Shown here in pieces: positions 34,460 to 42,859 of a stretch of 64,000 nt of DNA (position 1 is the stretch's first letter; every line of letters starts with the position of its first letter). Made by a program: the position numbers and the translations under genes. Location of the stretch: NCBI RefSeq assembly GCF_001904745.1, contig NZ_MRCD01000020.1, positions 39,477-103,476 of the forward strand. The letters are read 5' to 3'. The notes under the pieces were generated by a model, which was given only the letters and a program-made list of their open reading frames with translations, ran no database searches and was not told where the DNA came from. The stretch comes from Calothrix sp. HK-06 (lineage in GTDB: Bacteria > Cyanobacteriota > Cyanobacteriia > Cyanobacteriales > Nostocaceae).

Positions 34460-35266
34460 ATGAAATGGCAAAGTTTTATACTACTAAGTTCGGTATTAGT
34501 CTCATTAATGCCGAAATCAAATGTTTTATCTGCATGTATTGGTAACAATCACACATGTCAACAGGAAAAACTGCCATATCAATTTTCCGTAGAGCAATAT
34601 AATGTAGAGCAACTGCGACATTATGCTCAAAGCATCACAGCCAAAGTAATGTCAGATGATGTTTTAGGTTCGGGAATATTAATTCAAAAACAAGGACAAC
34701 TTTATACCGTTTTGACCAATGCTCATGTGATTAGAGCAGGTTCTAAGCCGTATCGCGTTCAAACTCCTGATGGTCGAATATATAAAGCTATCTTAGTCCC
34801 AGGTAATCGTTTTGGAAGTAAAGATTTAGCAACTTTACAGTTTCGTAGCACGAAGAATATTTATAACGTGGGGTCAGTAGGAGCTTCTCCAATGGTAACG
34901 GATGAAGTTTTTGCAGCAGGATTTCCAGTTTCGACTCAAAAAGCTATTGATAAAGGTTTGATTTTTAATAGCGGACAGGTATCACTAGTCTTAGACAAAG
35001 CATTAGAAGGAGGATATAAGATAGCCTACACCAACCAGATTGAAAAAGGCATGAGTGGTGGACCGCTACTAAATGCTCAAGGTTGTGTCATTGGAGTGAA
35101 TGGAATGCACGCTCATCCATTGTGGGATGCTCCTTCTATATTTGACGATGGTTCCCTAGTTGATGAAAGTTTACATGAAATAATTAATCGTTTCAGTTGG
35201 GCAGTACCAATTGAGACATTTTTACAATCAGATCAGCAAAAACCTGTTGAAAGAACAAGTTGTTAG
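34460..35266 (+). CDS. Exported trypsin-like serine protease
   Basis: A 268-residue protease of the trypsin/DegP clan. ATG 34460 (MKWQSFILLSSVLVSLMP) gives a clean signal peptide; a GTG at 34448 would add four residues. The triad is visible: His in LTNAHVI, Asp in SKDLATLQF and Ser in KGMSGGPLLN. There is no PDZ domain or TPR. A Cys pair (ACIGNNHTC) follows the signal peptide. It lies 64 bases after the COP23 gene and 19 bases before a second protease, so one transcript is likely. The target is unknown. Confidence 0.87.
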   Translation: MKWQSFILLSSVLVSLMPKSNVLSACIGNNHTCQQEKLPYQFSVEQYNVEQLRHYAQSITAKVMSDDVLGSGILIQKQGQLYTVLTNAHVIRAGSKPYRVQTPDGRIYKAILVPGNRFGSKDLATLQFRSTKNIYNVGSVGASPMVTDEVFAAGFPVSTQKAIDKGLIFNSGQVSLVLDKALEGGYKIAYTNQIEKGMSGGPLLNAQGCVIGVNGMHAHPLWDAPSIFDDGSLVDESLHEIINRFSWAVPIETFLQSDQQKPVERTSC

Positions 35267-35285
35267 TTGAAAATAGAAAAAAAAT

Positions 35286-37052
35286 ATGAAATTTAATTAT
35301 CAAATCGCTTCGATTTTAACTGGAGTAACAATTGCTCTTGTTCAAATAGAATCAACTACTGCTCAAACTCCTGTAGAAGTTGGTAAAGTTGCCAAAACTA
35401 TTACAGTAGTCATTGAATCTAAAAATTTCAATTCACAAGGTTCTGGAGTAATTATCCAGAAAGATAGTCAAAATAATAATAATACATATACTATCTTAAC
35501 TGCTGCTCATGTTGTTGATAAGAACAATAAATATGAAGTTGTGACTCCAGACGGTCAGCGATATTCGCTTAAAGAGTCTGGAATTAGAAGATTAAAAGAC
35601 GTTGACTTGGCAGTCGTAAAGTTTAGCAGCAATCGGAATTACGAGATTGCTAAGTTTGGTAACTCTGACAAAATGATAGAAGGCTCAACCAGTTTTGTCG
35701 CAGGTTTTGCCAATATTCCAGGAGCTAGCATCCCCTTTACTTACAGATTTACTTACGGAAAAATAACAGCAAATGCTTCTGCCGCAGTAGCTGATGGTTA
35801 TAGCTTAGTCTACAGCAATGATACTTTAGACGGAATGAGCGGTGGGCCAGTGTTAAACGAAAAAGGAGAAGTAATTGCAGTTCACGGTAGAGGTTATGAT
35901 GCTACTCCTGAAATTTCCAGTATTAACCCTTCTATCGCTAAAGTTAAACGAGATTTTAACTACGCCATTCCCATAAATACCTTCTTGAAAAAATCTTCTA
36001 ACTTGGGTGTACGTATTGGTATCTCTATTCTTTCCAATTCTATTGCTACTAGTAGGGCATCTAAATTAGACGATTTCTATGTCAAAGGTTTGAATAAATA
36101 TCGCCAAGCAAATTATCAAGGAGCTATAGAAGATTTTAACGCTGCAATAAAAATGAATCCGAAAGCGAGTAAAGCCTTTTTTGATAGAGGCAACGTGTAC
36201 TATGATATGAAAAACTATAAACAAGCAGCAGCAGATTATAGCCAAGCAATTCAAATCAACCCTGAATTTACTAATGCGTTGCTAGCGCGCGGAAATGTGT
36301 ATTATCAATCAGGTGACATGCAAGCGGCAATAAGCGATTATGAAAAAGTAATTAGCTTGGATAAAAATAATGCAGATGCTTATAATAATCGAGGACGCAT
36401 CCGCATGAACCAAGGCAACTTAAAAGCAGCCATAGCAGATTTTAATCAATCAATTCAACTCAATCCTAGATTTGCAGGAGCATACAATAACCGAGGCAAC
36501 GCGCGGAGACTGCTAGGAGACTTAGACGAAGTTATAGCAGATTTTAATCGAGCTTTAGCTATAAATCCTAAATATGCCGAAGCCTATTATAATCGTGGTC
36601 TTGTCCGCTACAACTCTGGAGATACTCAAGGTGCCCTCAAAGATTACAATGATTCGCTTCGTATTGACCCCAATTTTGCACCAGCATATCTCAATAGAGG
36701 AAATATTCGTAATGAGCTAGGTCAAAAGCAGTTAGCAATAGCCGATTATACTCAAAGTATTGAATTAAATCCCAACTTTAGCCTTGCTTATATTAATCGG
36801 GGTAATGTTCGTAACGACCTAGGAGACAGACAAGGAGCAATAGAAGACTACACTCAAGGTATAAATCTTGACCCAAAATTTGCCTCTGCCTATGAAAAAC
36901 GAGGAACAGCACGCGCTTTACTTGGAGATAGAAAAGGCGCCTTATCAGACTTACAGCAAGCAGCAGACTTATTCAATCAACAAGGTAACAGAGAATTCTA
37001 TCAACGAACCCTTGAAAAAATTAGACTAATTGAAAGATATTCAAGTCGGTAA
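35286..37052 (+). CDS. Exported serine protease with nine TPR repeats
   Basis: A 588-residue protein. Residues 1-26 are a signal peptide ending at TTAQ. Residues about 30-240 are a trypsin-like protease with His in LTAAHVV, Asp in DVDLAVVKF and Ser in DGMSGGPVLN. From about 262 to 580 there are nine 34-residue TPR units of the AYNNRGNARRLLGDLDEVIADF type, several nearly identical, that should bind a protein or peptide partner. The protease-TPR fusion is common in filamentous cyanobacteria. It ends the three-gene COP23-protease cluster and is followed by a 10-base-pair hairpin. Confidence 0.9.
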   Translation: MKFNYQIASILTGVTIALVQIESTTAQTPVEVGKVAKTITVVIESKNFNSQGSGVIIQKDSQNNNNTYTILTAAHVVDKNNKYEVVTPDGQRYSLKESGIRRLKDVDLAVVKFSSNRNYEIAKFGNSDKMIEGSTSFVAGFANIPGASIPFTYRFTYGKITANASAAVADGYSLVYSNDTLDGMSGGPVLNEKGEVIAVHGRGYDATPEISSINPSIAKVKRDFNYAIPINTFLKKSSNLGVRIGISILSNSIATSRASKLDDFYVKGLNKYRQANYQGAIEDFNAAIKMNPKASKAFFDRGNVYYDMKNYKQAAADYSQAIQINPEFTNALLARGNVYYQSGDMQAAISDYEKVISLDKNNADAYNNRGRIRMNQGNLKAAIADFNQSIQLNPRFAGAYNNRGNARRLLGDLDEVIADFNRALAINPKYAEAYYNRGLVRYNSGDTQGALKDYNDSLRIDPNFAPAYLNRGNIRNELGQKQLAIADYTQSIELNPNFSLAYINRGNVRNDLGDRQGAIEDYTQGINLDPKFASAYEKRGTARALLGDRKGALSDLQQAADLFNQQGNREFYQRTLEKIRLIERYSSR

Positions 37053-37078
37053 TAGAACAATTGTAAAATGGGCAATTG

Positions 37079-37106
37079 TGGAATGGGCTTAAGATTGCCC
37101 GTTCCA
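37079..37106. terminator. Hairpin between convergent genes
   Basis: TGGAATGGGC and GCCCGTTCCA pair over ten positions (one G-T) around an 8-base loop, between the TPR protease and the small membrane protein gene. There is no clear T-run, so it may be a repeat that doubles as a bidirectional terminator. Confidence 0.4.
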
Positions 37107-37115
37107 ATCACAAAC

Positions 37116-37355
37116 TTAATCTTTATAACCCATACCAACATGGATAGCAACAGCGGCACCAACTCCCCCACCCAATCCAGTCGTCATACCCTTAACAGTT
37201 CTATATAATGTATCTTCTGTAAAACACTGACCAATATTACTATCATCACAACTAGATTTATTCGTAAAACCAGAAATTCCACCCACTACTAACCCTGCCA
37301 TCGCACAACAAGTAACAAACATAAGAAGCCGTTTTTCATTTTGGTTTACTGTCAT
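37116..37355 (-). CDS. Small membrane protein of unknown function
   Basis: A 79-residue protein with two hydrophobic segments: LLMFVTCCAMAGLVVGGISGF at about 10-30 (quoted in part as FVTCCAMAGLVVGG) and TTGLGGGVGAAVAIHVGM near the end, both rich in Gly. Cys pairs (CC; C...C) lie between and within them. It converges on the protease cluster. No family is recognised; it may be a small exported or membrane peptide. Confidence 0.5.
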   Translation of the reverse strand: MTVNQNEKRLLMFVTCCAMAGLVVGGISGFTNKSSCDDSNIGQCFTEDTLYRTVKGMTTGLGGGVGAAVAIHVGMGYKD

Positions 37356-37624
37356 TAGTTACTCAAACTTTGTATTCTTAACTACATTTAACACAGAGAC
37401 GGCGCCTGAGAATCATAAAAATAATTACAGGAACACGATAAGTTCAGTCGATAGATAGATGCTGCTTAACAGCACCTCTATTAGTTATAACGGCACATAC
37501 GACACATTAGCAACCAATGATGTTCCTTATTTTTGCAAAAACCTTGACTAAATTTTAGAAAAAGCTTCAATACAGCATGTAGATATGAAGTCTAAATCGC
37601 TAAAAACGCTTATATTTCTACAAT

Positions 37625-37939
37625 ATGCTTAATTTTTGCTCTAAAAAGGCAATTAAACTCTGAGTGGTAATTACTCCGCTAGTAATTATAGGATGTTTTG
37701 GAAGCCAAACAGCTTTAGCAGGTAGTTCGCTTAATTTTACTGAAATACTACCTTATTTAATTCAGTCTCTATGAAGATAAATGATAATTATTCTCTATGG
37801 TTGACCGTACTGGTTGGAAAGAGAAGGAGAACAAGCAAAACTTATTACCGAAAGTTGGTGTCGTGTAGTAGGTGGTTCAAGACAACGACATGAAATTACA
37901 ACTCAAGGCAGTAAACTTGTCGATCAAGGATTTATATAG
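37625..37939 (+). pseudogene. Remnant of an exported-protein gene
   Basis: ATG at 37625 starts MLNFCSKKAIKL, is stopped by TGA, and continues in frame as VVITPLVIIGCFGSQTALAG, which looks like a signal peptide core and cleavage site. After further stops and a frame change, a stretch ending at 37939 reads QAKLITESWCRVVGGSRQRH. The end vaguely recalls C-termini of filamentous-haemagglutinin-like exoproteins of cyanobacteria. I infer a heavily deleted exported-protein gene. Two short pieces in different frames are all that remains, so confidence is low. Confidence 0.3.
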
Positions 37940-38169
37940 CATAATACATAAGCCCGAATATGAGTAAGAGTTTGAAAAGCTTGCTTTTAAGTTATCTCTC
38001 AATAAGCGTTAATCTTGATGTGTTTAACATTCTAAAAGATTATTTTTACATAAAAAACATGGAAAGCACAATAACTCTTTACTAAACTGGCTCATTGGAA
38101 GTTAAAGTATTACGTGGAATTGGGAATACTACATTTAGGTAACTATATTAGCAACGATAGAATATAACT

Positions 38170-38759
38170 ATGAATGCAGATGAAAATATCCTGCAATTAC
38201 CATATGTAGTTTTAAAAAGTAGGCAATTACTTCCCCAAGACTCCGCAATATACTATGTTGTGGACGAAAAGTTTATAATTTGGTATATCGGAAAAGCAAA
38301 AAATTTATGCGCGCGCTGGAAAGGTAAGAGCCATCATCGATTTTATCAGTTACAGAAGCAAAAGAAAAAGCTGTTTAATATTTATTATGAATTAGTACCC
38401 GAATTAGAACTTGATACTTTAGAACAACAACGTATAGAACAGTACAATCCGCTACTTAATAAAACAAAAGTTAAAGCCAAAAAGTTACATCCAACAGAGA
38501 CACTACTGGGAGAAACATTACACACTATGCTAAAGTTCCATTAAGCGAAGACGAAGGCTATTTAGAAAAATATTATATCTCCGCGCGGAAAACTTTAGTA
38601 CCTTCTATAATAACTGTTACTTTAAACGGAAGGTGGAAAGCAGATATTCCATTTGGTCCCCATAACGAAACATCCTCTTTTTTAGAAGTGGTGGATATTA
38701 TTAAAAGTCGATTGCGGGAAAGCGGGATACCTAAATTAAGATACTCATTCAAATTATAA
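38170..38759 (+). pseudogene. GIY-YIG nuclease-family gene with a frameshift
   Basis: From ATG 38170 the frame encodes 124 residues with a GIY-YIG-like core: SAIYYVVDEKFIIWYIGKAKNLCARW, seen as IYYVVDEK and WYIGKAKNLCARW, and a downstream LEQQRIEQYNPLLN containing the usual Glu. The frame stops at TAA 38542-38544 right after MLKFH. One base earlier or later the text continues without a stop for 73 codons as LSEDEGYLEKYYISARKTLV and NGRWKADIPFGPHNE to 38759, so a single base has been lost near 38539. The intact gene would encode about 197 residues. The nuclease core is untouched, so a truncated product could be made. The partner or role of this stand-alone family is unknown. Confidence 0.75.
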
Positions 38760-38839
38760 CATTGTATTACATATCTCTACATCGTTATTGTTCAGGCGCC
38801 AACCAATTAAATTTTACTTAATAATTTTTAAGCTAATAT

Positions 38840-38955
38840 TCCATGTCATTAATTCCGAGAATAGGCGCCGTGCGCTTCAACTGTCTTAACTCTTATCTCT
38901 GTGCCCTCTGCGCCTCTGTGGTAAAAATCTCTACTACCAAAATTAATGACATGGA
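38840..38955. mobile_element. MITE-like 116-base element
   Basis: Perfect 15-base terminal inverted repeats, TCCATGTCATTAATT (38840-38854) and its complement (38941-38955), bound a 116-base unit with no coding capacity. The interior holds a CTCTGCGCCTCTGTGGTAAAAAT segment (24 bases, of which CGCCTCTGTGGTAAAAAT is quoted) that partly recurs near 49490-49510. I see no target-site duplication next to the ends. It could be a miniature transposable element or a long hairpin. Confidence 0.45.
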
Positions 38956-39159
38956 GTACTAGCAAAGTGCTTCTTCATCGTGTAATGTTGCTTAACCTAT
39001 GTTACTGTACCACTCAGTCCATTTTAATGGACTTGTGTTATTAGCCTATGGCTTTAAGCCATAGGCGGGTTAGAAACGAAGCAAGAATTTACATTAACAA
39101 ATAATATTGTGTTGGGTTTCCCTTCGGGACACTACGTGAACGCAAAGCCTCCACCCAAC
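38956..39159. repeat. Cluster of palindromic repeats
   Basis: Three inverted repeats follow each other: AGTCCATT-tt-AATGGACT (39016-39033), GCCTATGGCTT-t-AAGCCATAGGC (39044-39066), and a TTGGGTTTCCC ... CCACCCAACCTACG unit (39113-39165) related to the repeats near 13600 and 18640. No gene is present. The last one runs into the end of ilvA. Confidence 0.6.
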
Positions 39160-40671
39160 CTACGCTAGAAATAGCTTGTATGCGAGATTATCATTCTCGT
39201 CCCAGTATGTGTAGCCGAGTGTGTCTAAAAATGCTTGCCATTCTTGCATTTCCTGTGGTGGTACTTGTATACCTACTACTATTTTGCCGTAATCTGAACC
39301 ATTATTACGGTAGTGGAAAACACTGATATTCCAGTTGGGACTCATTGAGCTGACGAACTTCATTAAGGCGCCTGGGCGTTCTGGAAATTCAAACCTATAT
39401 AATAGTTCGTTGTGCGCTAATGGTGAACGTCCTCCAACCATGTGCCGTAAATGCAGCTTTGTAAATTCGTCATCGGTTAAATCTATAGTAGCGAAACCGC
39501 AATTTTCAAAAGTCTCTACCATCTTGGCTCTATCCGCGCGCTTTTGAATTTGCATCCCAACAAAGATATGGGCAATCTTCTCATCAGCGATACGATAATT
39601 AAACTCAGTTAAGTTACGTCTACCAATACATTCACAGAATTTATGTAAACTTCCTGCCTGTTCAGGAATAGTCACTGCGAATATTGCTTCGCGCTGTTCT
39701 CCATATTCCGCACGTTCCGCAACAAAACGGAGACGGTCGAAGTTCATATTGGCGCCGCAAGCAATAGCAATTAATGTTTGACCTTCAATTTGCTCGCGTT
39801 CTACATAAGCTTTGGCGCCTGCTATTGCTAAAGCACCCGCAGGTTCCACAATTGAGCGTGTATCTTCAAATACATCTTTAATAGCAGCACAAGTATCGTC
39901 AGTATTGACTAATATAATGTCGTCTACATATTCCTGACATAACCGGAATGTTTCCTCACCTACTTCTCGCACAGCGACACCATCAGCAAATAACCCTACT
40001 TGCGACAACCGCACTCGCTTTCCAGCTTTTAAAGATTGGTTCATCGCATCCGCATCAACAGGTTCCACCCCAATAATCTTAATTTCTGGACGCAACCGTT
40101 TTATATAAGCAGCAACTCCCGATATTAACCCACCTCCACCAATTGCCACAAATATCGCGTGTATAGGTTGCTGATATTGTCGTAAAATCTCCATCCCAAT
40201 CGTACCTTGCCCAGCTATCACATCTGGATCATCGAAAGGATGAATAAATGTTAAGCCTTTTTCTGCCTCTAATTGTCGTGCATGAGCATAAGCATCATCA
40301 TAAGTATCACCATGCAAAACAACTTCACCACCACGTGCTTTCACAGCATTAACTTTCACTTGCGGTGTAGTTACAGGCATCACAATGATAGCCCGCGTTC
40401 CTAAATGACGCGCGCCGAGTGCCACACCTTGAGCATGATTTCCTGCCGATGCTGCGATTACACCTTGTGCTAACATATCCGGTGGCAGGTTCACCATTTT
40501 GTTATAGGCGCCACGCAGCTTAAAGGAAAATACTGACTGCATATCCTCGCGTTTAAGCAGTAGCTTATTATTAAGACGCGCAGACAGATTAGAAGCCAAA
40601 TCAAGCGGTGTTTCTTGAGCTACATCATACACACGGGCAGTCAGAATTTGTACCAAATAGTCGCAAAGCAT
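39160..40671 (-). CDS. ilvA: Threonine ammonia-lyase, biosynthetic
   Basis: IlvA converts threonine to 2-oxobutanoate and ammonia, the first step to isoleucine. The 503-residue protein has the PLP-dependent catalytic part (about 1-320), with the Schiff-base Lys51 in FSFKLRGAYNKM, the ASAGNHAQGVA substrate loop and the Gly-rich phosphate loop IGGGGLISG. Two ACT-like regulatory domains occupy about 325-500 (EQAGSLHKFCECIG and ERPGALMKFVSS), as in allosteric, isoleucine-inhibited enzymes. Length and motifs are those of the biosynthetic form. It is a single gene among repeats. Confidence 0.95.
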   Translation of the reverse strand: MLCDYLVQILTARVYDVAQETPLDLASNLSARLNNKLLLKREDMQSVFSFKLRGAYNKMVNLPPDMLAQGVIAASAGNHAQGVALGARHLGTRAIIVMPVTTPQVKVNAVKARGGEVVLHGDTYDDAYAHARQLEAEKGLTFIHPFDDPDVIAGQGTIGMEILRQYQQPIHAIFVAIGGGGLISGVAAYIKRLRPEIKIIGVEPVDADAMNQSLKAGKRVRLSQVGLFADGVAVREVGEETFRLCQEYVDDIILVNTDDTCAAIKDVFEDTRSIVEPAGALAIAGAKAYVEREQIEGQTLIAIACGANMNFDRLRFVAERAEYGEQREAIFAVTIPEQAGSLHKFCECIGRRNLTEFNYRIADEKIAHIFVGMQIQKRADRAKMVETFENCGFATIDLTDDEFTKLHLRHMVGGRSPLAHNELLYRFEFPERPGALMKFVSSMSPNWNISVFHYRNNGSDYGKIVVGIQVPPQEMQEWQAFLDTLGYTYWDENDNLAYKLFLA

Positions 40672-41149
40672 GGGCGCCTCTGTTAGTAAATGCCAGATAA
40701 ATCTTAATTTTACGTTAGTTGTGTGTCTGAAGCGACAGGCTTGTTAAGGTTACTTGCTGGGGATTGAAAGTTTCAAAATTGTACCTTTTGCAGAAGTTAC
40801 TGCGATTATCACACACAAGGCTATTAATTAAATCGAATAAGCTGCTGGAGTTAAATAATTATATCCGTAAAATCTCAGTAAAAATAGCCCTAATCTTTAA
40901 TCTAGGCGTAGATAATCTGTAAACAATAGTAAATATATGCAGATAGATTTTGATAATGATTCTCTAAATGTTCGATTTACATAAAATATTTAGCTTTTTC
41001 ATAAAGTGATTAGATAACTTAATATAGTTCAGGTTAAAGACGATAAAGAAAGATTAGGTATTTTTTATCTTTGCGATTGTTTATAGTCATTGTTAGCATA
41101 ATGGTTGTCAAACATAAAACGTAATAATAACTACGGACAATTTAAAAAA
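40672..41149. other. Divergent intergenic region between ilvA and a PEP-CTERM gene
   Basis: About 480 AT-rich bases. The first part should hold the ilvA promoter. A GGGGATTGAAAG string at about 40758 resembles the end of a CRISPR repeat but is single. The last 100 bases before 41150 contain purine-rich DNA (GACGATAAAGAAAG) and a purine-rich site before the ATG. No RNA gene was recognised. Confidence 0.35.
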
Positions 41150-41746
41150 ATGAAAAATAAATTAATGTCAACAACTATTCGCTACGCACTAGGAACAGTT
41201 ATTGGGTTTGCAACCATAGTTTCGATGATGGGAGTTTCGCTAGCGCAAGCATTAACAATTGATTCACCTAACGGAAAAGAGATATCAAACATTGTCCTTT
41301 ACGTTAAAACTTCTTCAGGTACCATCATCAAAGTCAAAATAGATAATTTCTCTGCTGGACCAAGCACACTAAGCTATAATCCAACAAGTATTTTACAACA
41401 ATATCCAAGCTCTCAACTTGTTGCCTATACAATCAAAGCTGGCAACAATAAGTCTGATATAGGGCCAGGAGAAGGCGAATTAAAGATTCTCGATTCTTCA
41501 TTAACACAGAACGAACTTCCCACTGGTACTAGTCAAATCACCTTAGAGTACACCGAAGTATTAAAACTAGCTCAAACTCAAACTCAAGCTCAAACCCCAA
41601 TTCAAACCGAAACCCCAACTCAAACCGCAAATATTCAGCCACCAACCGACACTAGAGACGCAGTAACAGTCCCTGAACCTGCAACTGCAACAGCACTTGG
41701 AATATTTGGTTTAGGTTTCATATTCAAGAGCAGAAAGAAAGCGTAA
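41150..41746 (+). CDS. PEP-CTERM sorting-domain protein
   Basis: A 198-residue exported protein starting at ATG 41150 (MKNKLMSTTIRYALGTVIG); a TTG at 41105 would add 15 polar residues before the signal peptide. Residues up to ALTIDSP carry the signal peptide. A beta-rich domain follows, and then a Gln/Thr-rich low-complexity linker (TQTQAQTPIQTETPTQT). The C-terminus is a canonical PEP-CTERM signal: VPEPATATALGIFGLGF followed by a basic tail KSRKK. Such proteins are cut and anchored or released by exosortase and often tie into extracellular polysaccharide. The exosortase is not in this window. A strong terminator follows directly. Confidence 0.88.
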   Translation: MKNKLMSTTIRYALGTVIGFATIVSMMGVSLAQALTIDSPNGKEISNIVLYVKTSSGTIIKVKIDNFSAGPSTLSYNPTSILQQYPSSQLVAYTIKAGNNKSDIGPGEGELKILDSSLTQNELPTGTSQITLEYTEVLKLAQTQTQAQTPIQTETPTQTANIQPPTDTRDAVTVPEPATATALGIFGLGFIFKSRKKA

Positions 41747-41775
41747 AAATATCAGCTTTTTGCACCTTATCGACG

Positions 41776-41805
41776 AAGGGATGTATAGTTTACATCCCTT
41801 TTTTT
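41776..41805 (+). terminator. Intrinsic terminator of the PEP-CTERM gene
   Basis: A 10-base-pair stem AAGGGATGTA / TACATCCCTT with a 5-base loop is followed by a run of T. It starts 30 bases after the stop codon. Confidence 0.88.
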
Positions 41806-41922
41806 ATTTGGGACGAAAATCCCGCCGCTAAAAAATTTTTGTATAATTTCCATAACGACCGAAACTTTATCTGTATCCATCAATGTAAGCAACCATATAA
41901 AATAAATTGAACAATTAGAGTT

Positions 41923-42127
41923 ATGCCTATTACATTTGCTACTTTACAACTTGCTTCAACTGGCGCCGCTGTTCGCGATTTACAACAAGATAATATTATG
42001 CAGGTGCTATTGATGGCGTGTTTGGTGCAAAACTAGAGATGCTGTAATGAAGTTTCAACAAGGAAATGCAGTGGAAGTTGATAGTATCAGTAAATCCCAA
42101 ACTTTTCAAAAATCCGAAAAATTGTAG
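41923..42127 (+). pseudogene. Peptidoglycan-binding-domain pseudogene, first piece
   Basis: ATG 41923 opens MPITFATLQLASTGAAVRDLQ, a PG_binding_1 domain start (LQLxSTGxxVxxLQ). After the Gln run the frame changes to read YAGAIDGVFGAK, and then changes again to RDAVMKFQQGNAVEVDSISK, ending at 42127. At least two single-base losses are needed to restore one protein. The intact relative at 59524 has the same architecture, so this is probably a decayed paralogue. Confidence 0.75.
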
Positions 42128-42475
42128 CTAAGAATACAATTTTTCGAAGAGTAATCTTAACTATCGATAAAAAATGAATTAGATTTACTTATAATCAGTT
42201 TCTTCCATAAATAAACATTAATTTACATAGTAAAACATAATTACTAACAAAGCATACTCAATTATGGTGAAAGACTTTGGCAAAGCCAAGGTCTTCACAG
42301 CAGGCGCCTGAAAACTAAAATACGCAATCTGTTACTATAAGTTTTAATTATTATCGACGTGCTTTTAATCACATTAATGTACGGATATCCAAAGCGCTCG
42401 AAAAAACTTTGGGATTTACTGAGTATTGTTGGATGTGAAACCGAAGCAGCCATCGAGCGTCAAGTATGAGTATTA

Positions 42476-42639
42476 AGACGACCAGTATTGAGACAAGGTT
42501 CTACTTAACAAGATGACAGAAATCTTCAAGGTTTACTAAAAGGTGCCATTAAAATTGGTCAAGGTTATTATAATATTACTAGAGTTGATGGTATATTTGG
42601 CGCCAATATGAGAGCCGCTGTTATCGAATTTCAAAAAGA
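42476..42639 (+). pseudogene. Peptidoglycan-binding-domain pseudogene, second piece
   Basis: The frame RRPVLRQGST, a TAA, then QDDRNLQGLLKGAIKIGQGY and VDGIFGANMRAAVIEFQKD encodes a second PG_binding_1 repeat with an internal stop. It is likely the continuation of the piece at 41923. It ends exactly at the border with the IS630 fragment, showing that the element inserted into this gene. Confidence 0.65.
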
Positions 42640-42837
42640 CATTCCCCCGAACTCAATCCAATTGAAAGGCTTTGGGAATTACTCAAGAAACCACTTAAGA
42701 ATAAACTGTTTTCTTCTTTACAAGATTTAAGTAATCACCTTCAAGAACTGTTTGACCAATTAACGCTTGAGCAAGTTATGTCTATCTTCTCTTATAACTT
42801 TATTTTGGAAGCCCTTTTCTATGTAGCTTCATATTAA
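42640..42837 (+). mobile_element. 3' remnant of an IS630-family transposase
   Basis: An open frame of 65 codons begins HSPELNPIERLWELLKKPLK and ends FILEALFYVASY with TAA at 42835. SPELNPIERLW contains the last catalytic Glu of the DDE_3 (IS630/Tc1) transposase. The rest of the gene, including the two Asp residues and the left end of the element, is missing. It is joined directly to a peptidoglycan-binding pseudogene on its left, and is followed 22 bases later by the group II intron. Confidence 0.8.
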
Positions 42838-42859
42838 ATTGGCATCACGTGGCGCCAGG

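Noticed and set aside
40750..40775. GGGGATTGAAAG string resembling the end of a CRISPR repeat
   Set aside because: It occurs once, with no repeat-spacer periodicity and no cas gene in the window.
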